A stretch of 64,000 nt of DNA. It comes from Polycyclovorans sp964425915. Lineage in GTDB: Bacteria > Pseudomonadota > Gammaproteobacteria > Nevskiales > Nevskiaceae. The stretch spans positions 31,236 to 95,235 of the forward strand of contig CAYROO010000010.1 in the NCBI GenBank assembly GCA_964425915.1. Direction: 5' to 3'. A program made the position numbers and the translations under genes. The notes beneath the pieces were generated by a model. That model was not told the DNA's origin and did not search any database. It worked only from the letters and a program-made list of their open reading frames with translations. Below are positions 31,874 to 39,799 of this stretch, piece by piece (the stretch's first letter is position 1; every line of letters starts with the position of its first letter).

Positions 31874-32902
31874 ATGCTCGTCGCCCGCCCTTTGCGCCTG
31901 CTGCCGCTGGCCCTGTTGACCGTCCTGTTGGCGGCGATCGCCCTGTGGGTCGGCCCTTCGAACCTCGGGCCTGCTCGCATCGCGGCCAGCCTGGGCATCG
32001 GTGCGGCAGCGCCACTGGCCCCTTACGAATGGGCGGTGCTCACCGACATCCGCCTGCCGCGCGTCCTGCTCGGCTTGCTGGTCGGCGCTGCCTTGGCCCA
32101 GGCCGGCGCAGCGATGCAGGGCTTGTTCCGCAACCCGCTGGCAGAGCCGGGCGTAGTCGGCGTATCGGGAGGCGCGGCGCTGGCCGCGGTCTGCGCACTG
32201 GTCGTCGGGTTGCCGTCCGCCCTTCCGCTGCCGACCGGCTTGCTGTTACCGGCGGCCGCTTTCCTCGGCGGCTGGTTGGCGACGCTGAGCGTGATGTCAC
32301 TGGCGCGCGTCGATGGCAGCCTGCGAATGGCCACCCTGCTGCTTGCCGGCATGGCCATCAATGCCCTGACCAGTGCGGGCATCGGCTTTCTCGCGCATAC
32401 CGCCGATGCCACCGCACTGCGTACCTTGACCTTCTGGCTGTTCGGCTCGCTCGGCCGCGCCAGTTGGCCAGAACTGGCCTGGACTGCGCCGCTGCTCTGC
32501 CTCCCCCTGCTGTGGCTACCGCGCCGCGCCCGCGCCCTCAACGCACTGTTGCTGGGCGAAGCCGAAGCTCAGCATCTCGGCGTTTCGGTGGAGCGACTGA
32601 AGCGGGAGATCGCGCTGCTGTCGGTGTTGGCGGTGGCCACGAGCGTCGCCGCCACTGGCGTCATTGCCTTTGTCGGACTGATCGTGCCGCATTTGCTGCG
32701 CCTGCGGCATGGTCCCGATCATCGGCTGCTGCTGCCGGGCGCTGCGCTGGGTGGGGCCTGCCTGCTGACCGCCGCCGACCTGCTGGCGCGAACCCTGATG
32801 GCTCCAGCCGAGTTGCCCATCGGCGTGTTGACCGCACTGCTGGGCGGACCATTCTTCCTTTGGCTGCTGGCGCGCGGGCAGGACCGCGAAGCGCTGGCAT
32901 GA
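31874..32902 (+). CDS. hmuU: heme ABC transporter permease HmuU-like
   Basis: This 342-residue permease of the FecCD/BtuC family has about 10 transmembrane helices and moves heme or siderophore across the inner membrane. Signatures: RLPRVLLGLLVGAALAQAGAAMQGLFRNPLAEPGVVGVSGGA (a long family block, with RLPR and NPLAEP-G as its key parts), and GVIAFVGLIVPHLLRL. Heme specificity is inferred from hemP and the HmuV-like neighbour. The stop overlaps the ATPase gene start (ATGA). No periplasmic binding protein gene (hmuT) is present. Confidence 0.92.
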   Translation: MLVARPLRLLPLALLTVLLAAIALWVGPSNLGPARIAASLGIGAAAPLAPYEWAVLTDIRLPRVLLGLLVGAALAQAGAAMQGLFRNPLAEPGVVGVSGGAALAAVCALVVGLPSALPLPTGLLLPAAAFLGGWLATLSVMSLARVDGSLRMATLLLAGMAINALTSAGIGFLAHTADATALRTLTFWLFGSLGRASWPELAWTAPLLCLPLLWLPRRARALNALLLGEAEAQHLGVSVERLKREIALLSVLAVATSVAATGVIAFVGLIVPHLLRLRHGPDHRLLLPGAALGGACLLTAADLLARTLMAPAELPIGVLTALLGGPFFLWLLARGQDREALA

Positions 32903-33678
32903 GCCTGGACCTGGTCGACGTGAGCTGGCATGACGGCGCCCAGGCCCGCCTTCAACGCGTGAGCCTGTCCCTCGAACCTGGACAGATGCACGCGGTACTC
33001 GGCCCCAACGGCGCCGGCAAATCGAGCCTGGTGACACTGCTGGCCGGCGACCACCCGCCGACGACCGGACAGGTCCTGCTGGACGACCGCCCCTTGGGTC
33101 AGTGGTCGCCGAGCGCGCTGGCGCAACGTCGCGCGGTGATGCTGCAGCAGGATGGGCTGCAATTCGGATTCCGAGTGGCGCAGGTGGTGGCGCTGGGCCG
33201 ACTGCCCCACCCGCCGTCGGCGGCGGACCTTGAACACCAACGGATCATGGAGGCGCTGCAGGTCACCGGCGCGGCCCACCTCCTCCAGCGACGCTACACC
33301 CAGCTCAGTGGTGGTGAACGTCAGCGCGTCCGCCTGGCGCGGGTTCTGGTACAGGTCTGGCCGACACCGGACGCCACGGGCTATTTGCTGCTCGACGAGC
33401 CCACCACGGCGCTGGATCTGGCCCATCAGCACGATTGTCTGGCCGCGCTCCAGCGCTGGGCGCGTGATGGCTACGGTGTGTTGGTGGTGCTGCACGATCC
33501 CAACCTGGCGCTGGCGTTCGCCGATCAGGTCTCACTGATGTGCTGCGGTGAGCTGGTCGCCCAGGGCGCACCGGCCGAGGTGCTGACACCCGCCCGCATG
33601 CAACAGATCTTCGGCATCCGAACCCGGATGCTGCGCCGCGAGGACGGGCGCCCCCAGCTCCTGGTCGAGGGTCGCTGA
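32899..33678 (+). CDS. hmuV: heme ABC transporter ATPase HmuV-like
   Basis: This 259-residue ATPase powers the upstream permease. Walker A is GPNGAGKSSL (residues about 35-44), the Q-loop is MLQQDGLQF, the ABC signature is LSGGERQRVRLARVL, Walker B is YLLLDEPTTALDLAHQH (LLLDEP core) and the H-loop His is in VVLHDPNLA. The insertion WPTPDATGYL after the signature is typical of HmuV proteins. It overlaps hmuU by 4 bases. It is convergent with the LuxR-type gene. Confidence 0.94.
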   Translation: MSLDLVDVSWHDGAQARLQRVSLSLEPGQMHAVLGPNGAGKSSLVTLLAGDHPPTTGQVLLDDRPLGQWSPSALAQRRAVMLQQDGLQFGFRVAQVVALGRLPHPPSAADLEHQRIMEALQVTGAAHLLQRRYTQLSGGERQRVRLARVLVQVWPTPDATGYLLLDEPTTALDLAHQHDCLAALQRWARDGYGVLVVLHDPNLALAFADQVSLMCCGELVAQGAPAEVLTPARMQQIFGIRTRMLRREDGRPQLLVEGR

Positions 33679-33692
33679 GGTATGCCTGCGGG

Positions 33693-34379
33693 TCACTCGT
33701 CGTCGTCATTGCCCTCGGGGGCCGGCACCTCCAGCGAAGCCGCCTCGGCCTGCATCAGGCGTTGCGCCAGCAGCGCCGCCTGGGTGCGTCGGACCAGCCC
33801 CAACTTGCGCAGTATGGCCGTGACGTGGGCCTTTACTGTGGCCTCAGTGACGTGAATCTCATAGGCGATCTGCTTATTGAGGAAGCCTTCCGCCAACATC
33901 ATGAAGACGCGGAATTGCTGCGGGGACAGACTGGCGATGCGCCGCGCCTGGTCCCGATCAGTCTGCGATACCGATGCCCCCTGCAGTTGCGACGGCACCC
34001 AGATGCCGCCTTCGGTGACCCGGTTCAGCGCCTCCGACAGCACCGGCAGCCCAGCCGACTTGGGAATGAACCCCGACGCGCCGAAGTCGAGCGCGCGTCG
34101 CATCACTGCCGGATCCTCATGACCTGACACCACCACCACTGGCAGCGCCGGATGCTCGTTGCGCAGATACAGCAATGACGAAAAGCCCTTCGCGCCCGGC
34201 ATGTGCAGATCCAGTAGCACCAGTTCGGCTTCGGGCGCCTGCTCCACGGCCGCTCGCAGGGATTCGAAACGGTCGACCTCGATGACCCGAACGCCGGACA
34301 TCAGACCAAGCAGCGCCTGCACCAGGGCGGCCCGGAACAGCGGATGATCGTCCGCCACGATCACAGTGGACGGCAGCAT
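33693..34379 (-). CDS. LuxR/NarL-family response regulator
   Basis: This 228-residue regulator has a receiver domain (DDH at residues 10-12, phospho-acceptor D in LVLLDLHMPG, K in FIPKSAG) and a C-terminal LuxR helix-turn-helix (LSPQQFRVFMMLAEGFLNKQ, then IHVTEATVKAHVTAILRKL). ATG 34379 is chosen because the receiver starts there and AGAGG lies about 11 bases upstream; upstream ATG codons at 34433 and 34460 are less likely. No cognate kinase is adjacent. It is divergent from a DcaP-like porin gene, its probable target. Confidence 0.92.
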   Translation of the reverse strand: MLPSTVIVADDHPLFRAALVQALLGLMSGVRVIEVDRFESLRAAVEQAPEAELVLLDLHMPGAKGFSSLLYLRNEHPALPVVVVSGHEDPAVMRRALDFGASGFIPKSAGLPVLSEALNRVTEGGIWVPSQLQGASVSQTDRDQARRIASLSPQQFRVFMMLAEGFLNKQIAYEIHVTEATVKAHVTAILRKLGLVRRTQAALLAQRLMQAEAASLEVPAPEGNDDDE

Positions 34380-34490
34380 GGTGGTCACGCCTCTCGTCGA
34401 TACCGGAAGTTCCGGTTGGATGGTTGCCGCCATGGTATCCGCCTTATCTCGAATCATCACCCGCTTCTACGCCTCTGCCCGACCGAACGC

Positions 34491-34544
34491 CATTCGACCT
34501 TGGCGGCAATCGCCTTTGGTCGTAGCCAGCGGCGTCATTCGACC
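34491..34544. repeat. CATTCGACC repeats in the regulator-porin intergenic region
   Basis: CATTCGACC occurs at 34491-34499 and 34536-34544 as a direct repeat 45 bases apart, and GGTCG at 34518-34522 is an inverted half-copy between them. The spacing puts all on about the same helix face. The site lies between the divergent LuxR-type gene and porin gene, so it is a candidate operator. Confidence 0.45.
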
Positions 34545-34629
34545 AAGGAGGAATGGCGGTCTTTCAAGCGTCGGCTGACAGTCAGCCATCGCGCCCAACG
34601 AGGCGCTCGCGAAGAGAGGAGACACCACC

Positions 34630-35814
34630 ATGACCACCCGTTTCGGCGCCACCGGCGCCCTTGCCCTGTTGATGGGGCTGCCGATGAGCGTCCACGCAGG
34701 GGACATGACGCTGGGCAGCACGACGCTGACCTGGGGCGGCTATTTGAAAGCCGACGCACTCTACAGCCGCTTCTCCGAGGGGCGCGTCGCACAGGGTCTC
34801 GCCCGCGACTTCTACCTGCCCTCTGCGATTCCGGTGTCGGCCGGCGGCGGCGATAGCTACAGCGTGCTCGATGCCCATGCCAAGGAAACCCGATTGTTCG
34901 TCGCCGCAAAAACCCACTATGAAGGCATCGCCATCGGCGGCCATATTGAGTTCGACTTCATCGTCAACCAGGGCGCCGGCGCAGACGAACGCATCACCAA
35001 CGCCTACAACCCCGGGTTGCGACGCGCCTTCATCACCGTCGGCGACTGGCTGGTCGGGCAGGAGTGGACCACCTTCCAGAACCTGGGCGCCATTCCGGAA
35101 ACCCTGGATTTCGTGGCGTTTCCCTCCGAAGGCACGGTATTCGAACGCCAGCCGATGATCCGCTACAGCCGTGGCGGCTTCGCCATCGCCCTGGAGAATC
35201 CTGAATCCACCATCCAGAACGGGGTCAGCGGCGGCGGCGCACCGATACGCGTCACCACCAACGACAACCGGCTGCCGGACCTCACGGCCCGGTACCTGTT
35301 CAAGCTGACCGGCGCCGACCTCGGCATTGCCGCCCTGGTGCGCGAGATCGCCGTTGACCAGGCCGTGCCCGGCCTCGACGACCGCGAGACCGGGTTCGGA
35401 ATCAGCCTCTCGGGCAAGGTGCCGCTGGGCGGCCCAGACCTCCGCTTCATGGTCACCACGGGCGAAGGCATCGGCCGCTACGTGGCCCTGAATCTGGCGC
35501 CCGACGCGGCAGTGGACGCCAACATGGCGTTGGACGCTGTGGGGCTTACGGCGGGCTACATCGCCTATCGCCAGCCATGGTCAACCCAGTGGCGCAGCAC
35601 CGTCACCTACTCGCACCTGGCGGTGGATAACGACACAGCCACCACGGGCACCGCGACCACCCGGTCGGTCAGCAGTGCGAGCGTCAACCTGCTGTACTCG
35701 CCGGTGCCGAAGATCACGGTTGGCGTTGAGTTCCGCCACGCCGAACGCGAGCTGGAGAACGGAGACGATGGCAGCCTGGACCGACTGCAGTTCTCGGCCA
35801 AATACCTGTTTTAG
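34630..35814 (+). CDS. DcaP-like outer membrane porin
   Basis: The product has 394 residues: a signal peptide (residues 1-22, cut near SVHAGD), then a barrel with the DcaP-family opening TLTWGGYLKADALYSRFSEG, ARDFYLPSAIPVS, LIVGEWLVGQEWTTF-like block (here VGDWLVGQEWTTFQNLG) and the C-terminal strand LQFSAKYLF ending in Phe, the usual outer-membrane insertion signal. DcaP porins take up small, often negatively charged substrates; the substrate here is unknown. GAGGAGAC lies directly upstream of the start ATG 34630. Confidence 0.85.
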   Translation: MTTRFGATGALALLMGLPMSVHAGDMTLGSTTLTWGGYLKADALYSRFSEGRVAQGLARDFYLPSAIPVSAGGGDSYSVLDAHAKETRLFVAAKTHYEGIAIGGHIEFDFIVNQGAGADERITNAYNPGLRRAFITVGDWLVGQEWTTFQNLGAIPETLDFVAFPSEGTVFERQPMIRYSRGGFAIALENPESTIQNGVSGGGAPIRVTTNDNRLPDLTARYLFKLTGADLGIAALVREIAVDQAVPGLDDRETGFGISLSGKVPLGGPDLRFMVTTGEGIGRYVALNLAPDAAVDANMALDAVGLTAGYIAYRQPWSTQWRSTVTYSHLAVDNDTATTGTATTRSVSSASVNLLYSPVPKITVGVEFRHAERELENGDDGSLDRLQFSAKYLF

Positions 35815-35886
35815 GCTACACTCCCGCCCCTCGCGACATGGTACCCGGCGCATGCGCCGGGTACCGTGATTCTGGAGTCCGGCTGT

Positions 35887-35963
35887 CGGGGCGTAGCGCA
35901 GTTTGGTAGCGCATCTGCTTTGGGAGCAGAGGGTCGGGGGTTCGAATCCCTCCGCCCCGACCA
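35887..35963 (+). tRNA. tRNA-Pro (anticodon TGG)
   Basis: The RNA is 77 nt including encoded CCA. Acceptor CGGGGCG pairs with CGCCCCG, the anticodon loop is TTTGGGA with anticodon TGG, and the T loop is TTCGAAT. It lies 72 bases after the porin gene and 8 bases from the convergent Sua5-family gene. Confidence 0.97.
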
Positions 35964-35971
35964 ATCCGGCT

Positions 35972-36598
35972 TCAGATGCCCAGGGCCGCCAACGGCCCGG
36001 CGCCTTCGCGCAGCACTTCGGGGACGTCGCCGGTGAGATCCACCACCGTGGTCGGCACCGTTCCGCAAGGCCCCGCTGCCACCACCACATCGACCTGCTG
36101 CAGCAGGGCATCGCGCCATTCCTCGGGATCATCCACCGGCGACGACGCCTCAGGCAGCTGCAGCGTGCAGGAGATCAGCGGCTGGCCCAGTGTCGTCAAC
36201 AGTGCCTGGCTGACGGTGTGCTGCGGCACACGGATCCCAATGGTCTTGCGGCGTTCATGCGCCACCCGCTTGGGCAATTCCTTGGTCGCCAGCAGGACGA
36301 AGGTATAGGGCCCCGGTGTGAGCTGCTTGAGCAATCGGAACTGCCGGTTATCCACCCGCGCATAGGTCGAGATTTCGGAAAGATCCCGACAGACCAGGGT
36401 GAACTGGTGATGTTTGTCGAATTGCCGGATGCGACGCAGGCGGTCGGCAGCCGCACGGTCGTCGAGATGACAGCCGAGCGCGTAGCCGGAATCGGTGGGA
36501 TAGGCAATCACCGCACCCGCCTGGATCCGCGCGGCCACCTGCGACAGCTGACGCCGGTGCGGGTTGTCGGGGTGTACGTCATACCAATCGGCGGCCAT
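35972..36598 (-). CDS. Sua5/YciO/YrdC family protein
   Basis: This 208-residue protein is related to L-threonylcarbamoyladenylate synthase. Family motifs: AGAVIAYPTDSGYALGCHL (nucleotide-binding YPTDT-type, here PTDSGYALG), LTPGPYTFVLLATKELPKR and TIGIRVPQH. The STGT-type substrate motif and end GREG are altered (LREGAGPLAALG), which is more like the YciO branch than TsaC itself. The start ATG 36598 is preceded by TACAAT only 5 bases away, so the mRNA may be leaderless. It is divergent from yciB. Confidence 0.9.
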   Translation of the reverse strand: MAADWYDVHPDNPHRRQLSQVAARIQAGAVIAYPTDSGYALGCHLDDRAAADRLRRIRQFDKHHQFTLVCRDLSEISTYARVDNRQFRLLKQLTPGPYTFVLLATKELPKRVAHERRKTIGIRVPQHTVSQALLTTLGQPLISCTLQLPEASSPVDDPEEWRDALLQQVDVVVAAGPCGTVPTTVVDLTGDVPEVLREGAGPLAALGI

Positions 36599-36603
36599 CG
36601 CCC

Positions 36604-36629
36604 ATTGTACGCCGCCGACTCCTTACAAT
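36604..36629. promoter_or_regulatory. divergent -10 boxes of the Sua5-family gene and yciB
   Basis: TACAAT (36624-36629, plus) ends 7 bases before the yciB ATG at 36637. TACAAT on the minus strand (36604-36609) ends 5 bases before the Sua5-family ATG at 36598. Only 38 bases separate the start codons. No Shine-Dalgarno precedes either ATG and no good -35 is seen. Confidence 0.6.
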
Positions 36630-36636
36630 GCGGCGC

Positions 36637-37173
36637 ATGAAGCAGATCCTCGACCTCGCCCCCGCCGTTGTGTTCTTCGTCGCCTACTATTTGGGCGACA
36701 TTTACACGGCCACCGCCGCCGTCATTGTCGCGCTGTTTGTGGTGGTGGCGGTCTACGGCCTGATCGAACGACGCCTGCACAAGATGCACGCGGCGGCAGC
36801 CGTGCTCGCCCTCGCCCTGGGCGGTCTCACCCTCTATGTGCGGGACCCCGTCTTCATCAAGTTCAAGCCCAGTGTGGTGTATGCCTTGCTCGGCCTGATT
36901 CTCGCCGGCAGCCACTGGATCGGCGACCGGGTGCTGCTGGCGCGCCTACCGCAAACGCTATTTGTCCTGCCGCCTGCGCTTTGGCGTCGCATCAATGCCG
37001 TCTGGGCGGCCTTTTTCTTTGGTCTGGCTGCGCTCAACCTGTACGTGGCCAGCCAGCTGAGTGAAGCGACGTGGGTGCAGTTCCGCACCTATGGCTATTC
37101 CATCTTGATGTTCGCCTTCCTGATGGCGCACTTGCCATTTCTGTCCAAGTACATGCCGGAGTCGCAAGGCTGA
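36637..37173 (+). CDS. yciB: septation protein A / inner membrane protein YciB
   Basis: This 178-residue inner-membrane protein has about five helices and is of the YciB/IspZ family, linked to envelope integrity and cell division. Family signatures: LAPAVVFFVAYYLGDIYTAT, FIKFKPSVVYALLGLIL, LWRRINAVWAAFFFGLAALNLYVA (N-x-W-x-x-F-F core) and FGYSILMFAFLM-type end. It heads a yciB-YciI-BolA operon; its stop and the YciI start share one base. Confidence 0.96.
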   Translation: MKQILDLAPAVVFFVAYYLGDIYTATAAVIVALFVVVAVYGLIERRLHKMHAAAAVLALALGGLTLYVRDPVFIKFKPSVVYALLGLILAGSHWIGDRVLLARLPQTLFVLPPALWRRINAVWAAFFFGLAALNLYVASQLSEATWVQFRTYGYSILMFAFLMAHLPFLSKYMPESQG

Positions 37174-37472
37174 TGCAGTATTTGATTCTCGCGGATGACA
37201 ACCCAGGCAGCGGCGCGTTGCGGCGCGAAACCCGCCCTGCCCATCTTCAGTATCTGCAGGGCCTGCTCGATCAGGGCCGCTTGTTGCTGGCCGGGCCGCG
37301 GCTGCTGACGGACGCCCCCGATCCCAGCGCCGGCGTCATCGGCAGCATCATCGTGGCGGAGTTCGACAGCCTGGAAGCGGCACACGCCTGGGCAGAACAG
37401 GACCCTTATGCCCGAGCCGGACTGTTCGCCGCGGTGCGCATCGAGCCGATGATCAAGGCCCTGCCAGCATGA
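37173..37472 (+). CDS. YciI family protein
   Basis: This 99-residue protein has a ferredoxin-like fold and belongs to the YCII superfamily. Motifs: YLILADDNPGSGALRRETRP, AHLQYLQGLLDQGRLLLAGP, the conserved Asp of DAPDPSAGVIGSIIVAEF, and WAEQDPYARAGLF. The conserved His and Asp (R-P-A-H and D) are the putative active site. It lies between yciB and a BolA gene, the usual gammaproteobacterial order; the substrate is not known. Confidence 0.94.
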   Translation: MQYLILADDNPGSGALRRETRPAHLQYLQGLLDQGRLLLAGPRLLTDAPDPSAGVIGSIIVAEFDSLEAAHAWAEQDPYARAGLFAAVRIEPMIKALPA

Positions 37473-37744
37473 CCGACCGTATCGCACGGATCGAAGCGGC
37501 GCTGCGGGCCGCCTTGGCGCCCACCGAGCTGTCGGTGCGCGATGACAGCCACCTACACGTGGGCCATGCCGGCGCCCGAAGTGGCCGCGGGCACTTTCAC
37601 CTCACGCTGCGCAGCGCGATGTTTCAGGATATGCCGCTGCTGGCCCGGCATCGGGCCGTGTATGCCGCTCTGGGCAGCCTGATGGACACCGATATTCATG
37701 CCCTATCGATGGATTTGCAGCCATCGAAGCCGTCGCGCACCTGA
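37469..37744 (+). CDS. BolA family protein
   Basis: This 91-residue protein has the BolA fold (class II KH-like). Signatures: IEAALRAALAPTELSVRDDSHLHVGH, then GHFHLTLRSAMFQDMPLLARHRAVYAALG with the conserved R-H-R and the C-terminal IHALSMDL. BolA-type proteins work with monothiol glutaredoxins in iron-sulfur handling and affect envelope shape. It overlaps the YciI gene by 4 bases (ATGA). After its stop comes a 136-base gap before the OmpA-family gene. Confidence 0.95.
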   Translation: MTDRIARIEAALRAALAPTELSVRDDSHLHVGHAGARSGRGHFHLTLRSAMFQDMPLLARHRAVYAALGSLMDTDIHALSMDLQPSKPSRT

Positions 37745-37880
37745 ATTCCGCTGCCGATCCTGTAGGACATTACCGATAGTCACAACCCCCGCCAGCCCCA
37801 GGGGGTATGCCACAGCCCTGGCACTGTGAGAAGATCGTGGGGTCGTTTTTACCTCACAGAAACACATAGGGGCTAAGGGT

Positions 37881-38945
37881 ATGAAATCCAAAGTGATGTT
37901 GAGCGGGGTGGTCCTCACCACCGCAATCGGGCTCTCCGGCCCGGCCGCGGCGCAGAGTCTGTTGTGCGATTGCAGTGTGGTCGACCGCTATCTGGGCGTG
38001 CTCGGCACCTACACCTTCGCCGACGACGAGCGCCTGGCTGATATCGATTACGCCACCGGCATCAAGCTGCTCTATGGCAAGCAGTTTGCGGAAAGCAATT
38101 TCGGCTACGAGCTTCATGTGGCGCTCGATACCTACGAAACCGACCTGATCGGCACCGACTTCTACCGTCATGGCCTCGGCCTTGACCTGACCTATCGCTT
38201 TGGCGACCGCAGCGGCTTCACGCCGTTCCTGATCGCGGGCATCGGCGGGGCCTACAACGATGTGGTCCCTGACAAGGAAGACGACTTCGACTTCACCGCC
38301 AACGCCGGCCTGGGTTTCGTATCCGGCCCGCTGACCGATTCCGGGCAACTGCGACTGCGTGGCGAAGGCCGCTATGTCTATGACAATTTCCTCGACGGCT
38401 TCGATGAAGCACGCGTGTCACTGGGCCTTGAGTACGCCCTGTTCCGCCCCGCCGCCACACCCGCACCGGCGGAAGCCGATGTACAGGTGGTGGAAGTGCC
38501 CACGGGATTGCTGGACTCCGACGGCGATGGCGTCGTCGATGACAAGGACAACTGTCCGGACACCCCGGCCGGTACCCGCGTCGATGGCGCTGGCTGCCCG
38601 CTGGAGAGCGTCATCACCCTGCACGGCGTGACCTTCGAGTTCGACAAGGATCGCCTGACCGCGGATGCCAAGACCATCCTCGAACAGGGCGTGGAAATCC
38701 TCACCAAGTACCCGGACATGCAGGTCCAGGTTGCCGGTCACACTGACTCTGTGGGCTCCGACGACTACAACCTCGCCCTGTCCAAGCGCCGCGCCGCGGC
38801 CGTGGTCGAGTACTTCGTCGCCAACGGCGTCGGCGAGAGCCAGCTGAGCTCGGAAGGCTACGGCGAGTCCGAGCCGATCGCTACCAACGACACCGCTGAA
38901 GGCCGCGAGCTGAACCGTCGCGTCGAGCTGCGCGTGCTGAACTAA
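37881..38945 (+). CDS. OmpA-family outer membrane protein
   Basis: This 354-residue protein has a signal peptide (residues 1-25, cut near AAAQS), an eight-strand barrel (about 30-190), a linker with one thrombospondin type 3-like calcium motif (DSDGDGVVDDKDNCPDTPAG) and a C-terminal OmpA domain (about 245-353) that binds peptidoglycan through the conserved GHTDSVGSDDYN and LSKRRAAAVVEYF, ending NRRVELRVLN. OprF-like structural role. It probably shares a transcript with the lipoprotein gene 18 bases downstream. Confidence 0.94.
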   Translation: MKSKVMLSGVVLTTAIGLSGPAAAQSLLCDCSVVDRYLGVLGTYTFADDERLADIDYATGIKLLYGKQFAESNFGYELHVALDTYETDLIGTDFYRHGLGLDLTYRFGDRSGFTPFLIAGIGGAYNDVVPDKEDDFDFTANAGLGFVSGPLTDSGQLRLRGEGRYVYDNFLDGFDEARVSLGLEYALFRPAATPAPAEADVQVVEVPTGLLDSDGDGVVDDKDNCPDTPAGTRVDGAGCPLESVITLHGVTFEFDKDRLTADAKTILEQGVEILTKYPDMQVQVAGHTDSVGSDDYNLALSKRRAAAVVEYFVANGVGESQLSSEGYGESEPIATNDTAEGRELNRRVELRVLN

Positions 38946-38963
38946 TTCAAGGGATATCACACC

Positions 38964-39776
38964 ATGAACAACCTCAAAAACTGGATGGGTACCGCCGCGC
39001 TGGCGGGCTTCGTCACCCTGAGCGCCGGCCTGGCCGGCTGCAGCGCCGACGGCGCGCTGGATTTCGACTCCGGCTCAGGCTCCGTTGGCGGCGGCCTCGA
39101 CCCGGACGTCGACGTCATTGATCCCGTCAACGGCTTCCTCAATGACGGCTCAATCGGTGGCTCGGTGTCTGTCGATGGCGTGCTCATCGACGGCACCTTC
39201 AAGTGCCTCAACAGCGCGCAGTCGCAGTTCGGTGCCACCACCGAAGTGGGCAGTGGCGGCCTGCTGGGCGGTCCGCTGTCGTTCCTCTTGCAATTGCTGG
39301 GTGGCGTGCCGGTCACGGCCCTGACCAACAGCGTCAAGGACAAGAACGACGCCATCGACGGCAGCCTGACCACCCACAGCACCTTCCAGCTGACGGTCGA
39401 CCTGCTGAGCCTGCTCGATTCGCTTGACCAGTCCGTGCTGCTGCCGACCAGCCGCAATGCAGGCAGCTATGCTGCCTTCGCGGTGGGCTTCCCGGCGGGC
39501 ACGGTGAACCTGTCGCTGGCGAACCAGATCAGCGTTACCACCTTCCTCAATGGTGTCGAACAGGAAACCTCGGTGCCGCTCAATCAGAGCGCACTCGACC
39601 TGCTCGGCCTCACCCTGGCGGGCGACGCTTACGCGTTTGTGGGCCTCAAGGCCACCAAGCCGTTTGATCGGGCGACCCTGAGCCTGGCGCCGGCACTGCT
39701 GAGCCTTGACGTCGGTGAAGGCATGTATGTCTACGAGATGTGCACCAACCTGCAGGTGATTCCGCCCGCGCCGTAA
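38964..39776 (+). CDS. lipoprotein of unknown function
   Basis: This 270-residue exported protein has a lipobox (GLAGC, Cys at about residue 27). After a Gly/Asp/Ser-rich linker (FDSGSGSVGGGLDPDVDVIDP) it is predicted to be mainly beta, with Leu-rich segments (LSFLLQLLGGVP, LLSLLDSLDQS) and no catalytic motif. Two cysteines other than the lipid Cys (in FKCLNSAQ and YEMCTNLQ) could form a disulfide. It follows the OmpA-family gene and is followed by a strong terminator. I do not recognise the family. Confidence 0.75.
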   Translation: MNNLKNWMGTAALAGFVTLSAGLAGCSADGALDFDSGSGSVGGGLDPDVDVIDPVNGFLNDGSIGGSVSVDGVLIDGTFKCLNSAQSQFGATTEVGSGGLLGGPLSFLLQLLGGVPVTALTNSVKDKNDAIDGSLTTHSTFQLTVDLLSLLDSLDQSVLLPTSRNAGSYAAFAVGFPAGTVNLSLANQISVTTFLNGVEQETSVPLNQSALDLLGLTLAGDAYAFVGLKATKPFDRATLSLAPALLSLDVGEGMYVYEMCTNLQVIPPAP

Positions 39777-39799
39777 CGGGCGCATCGCGGGATGCGGGA

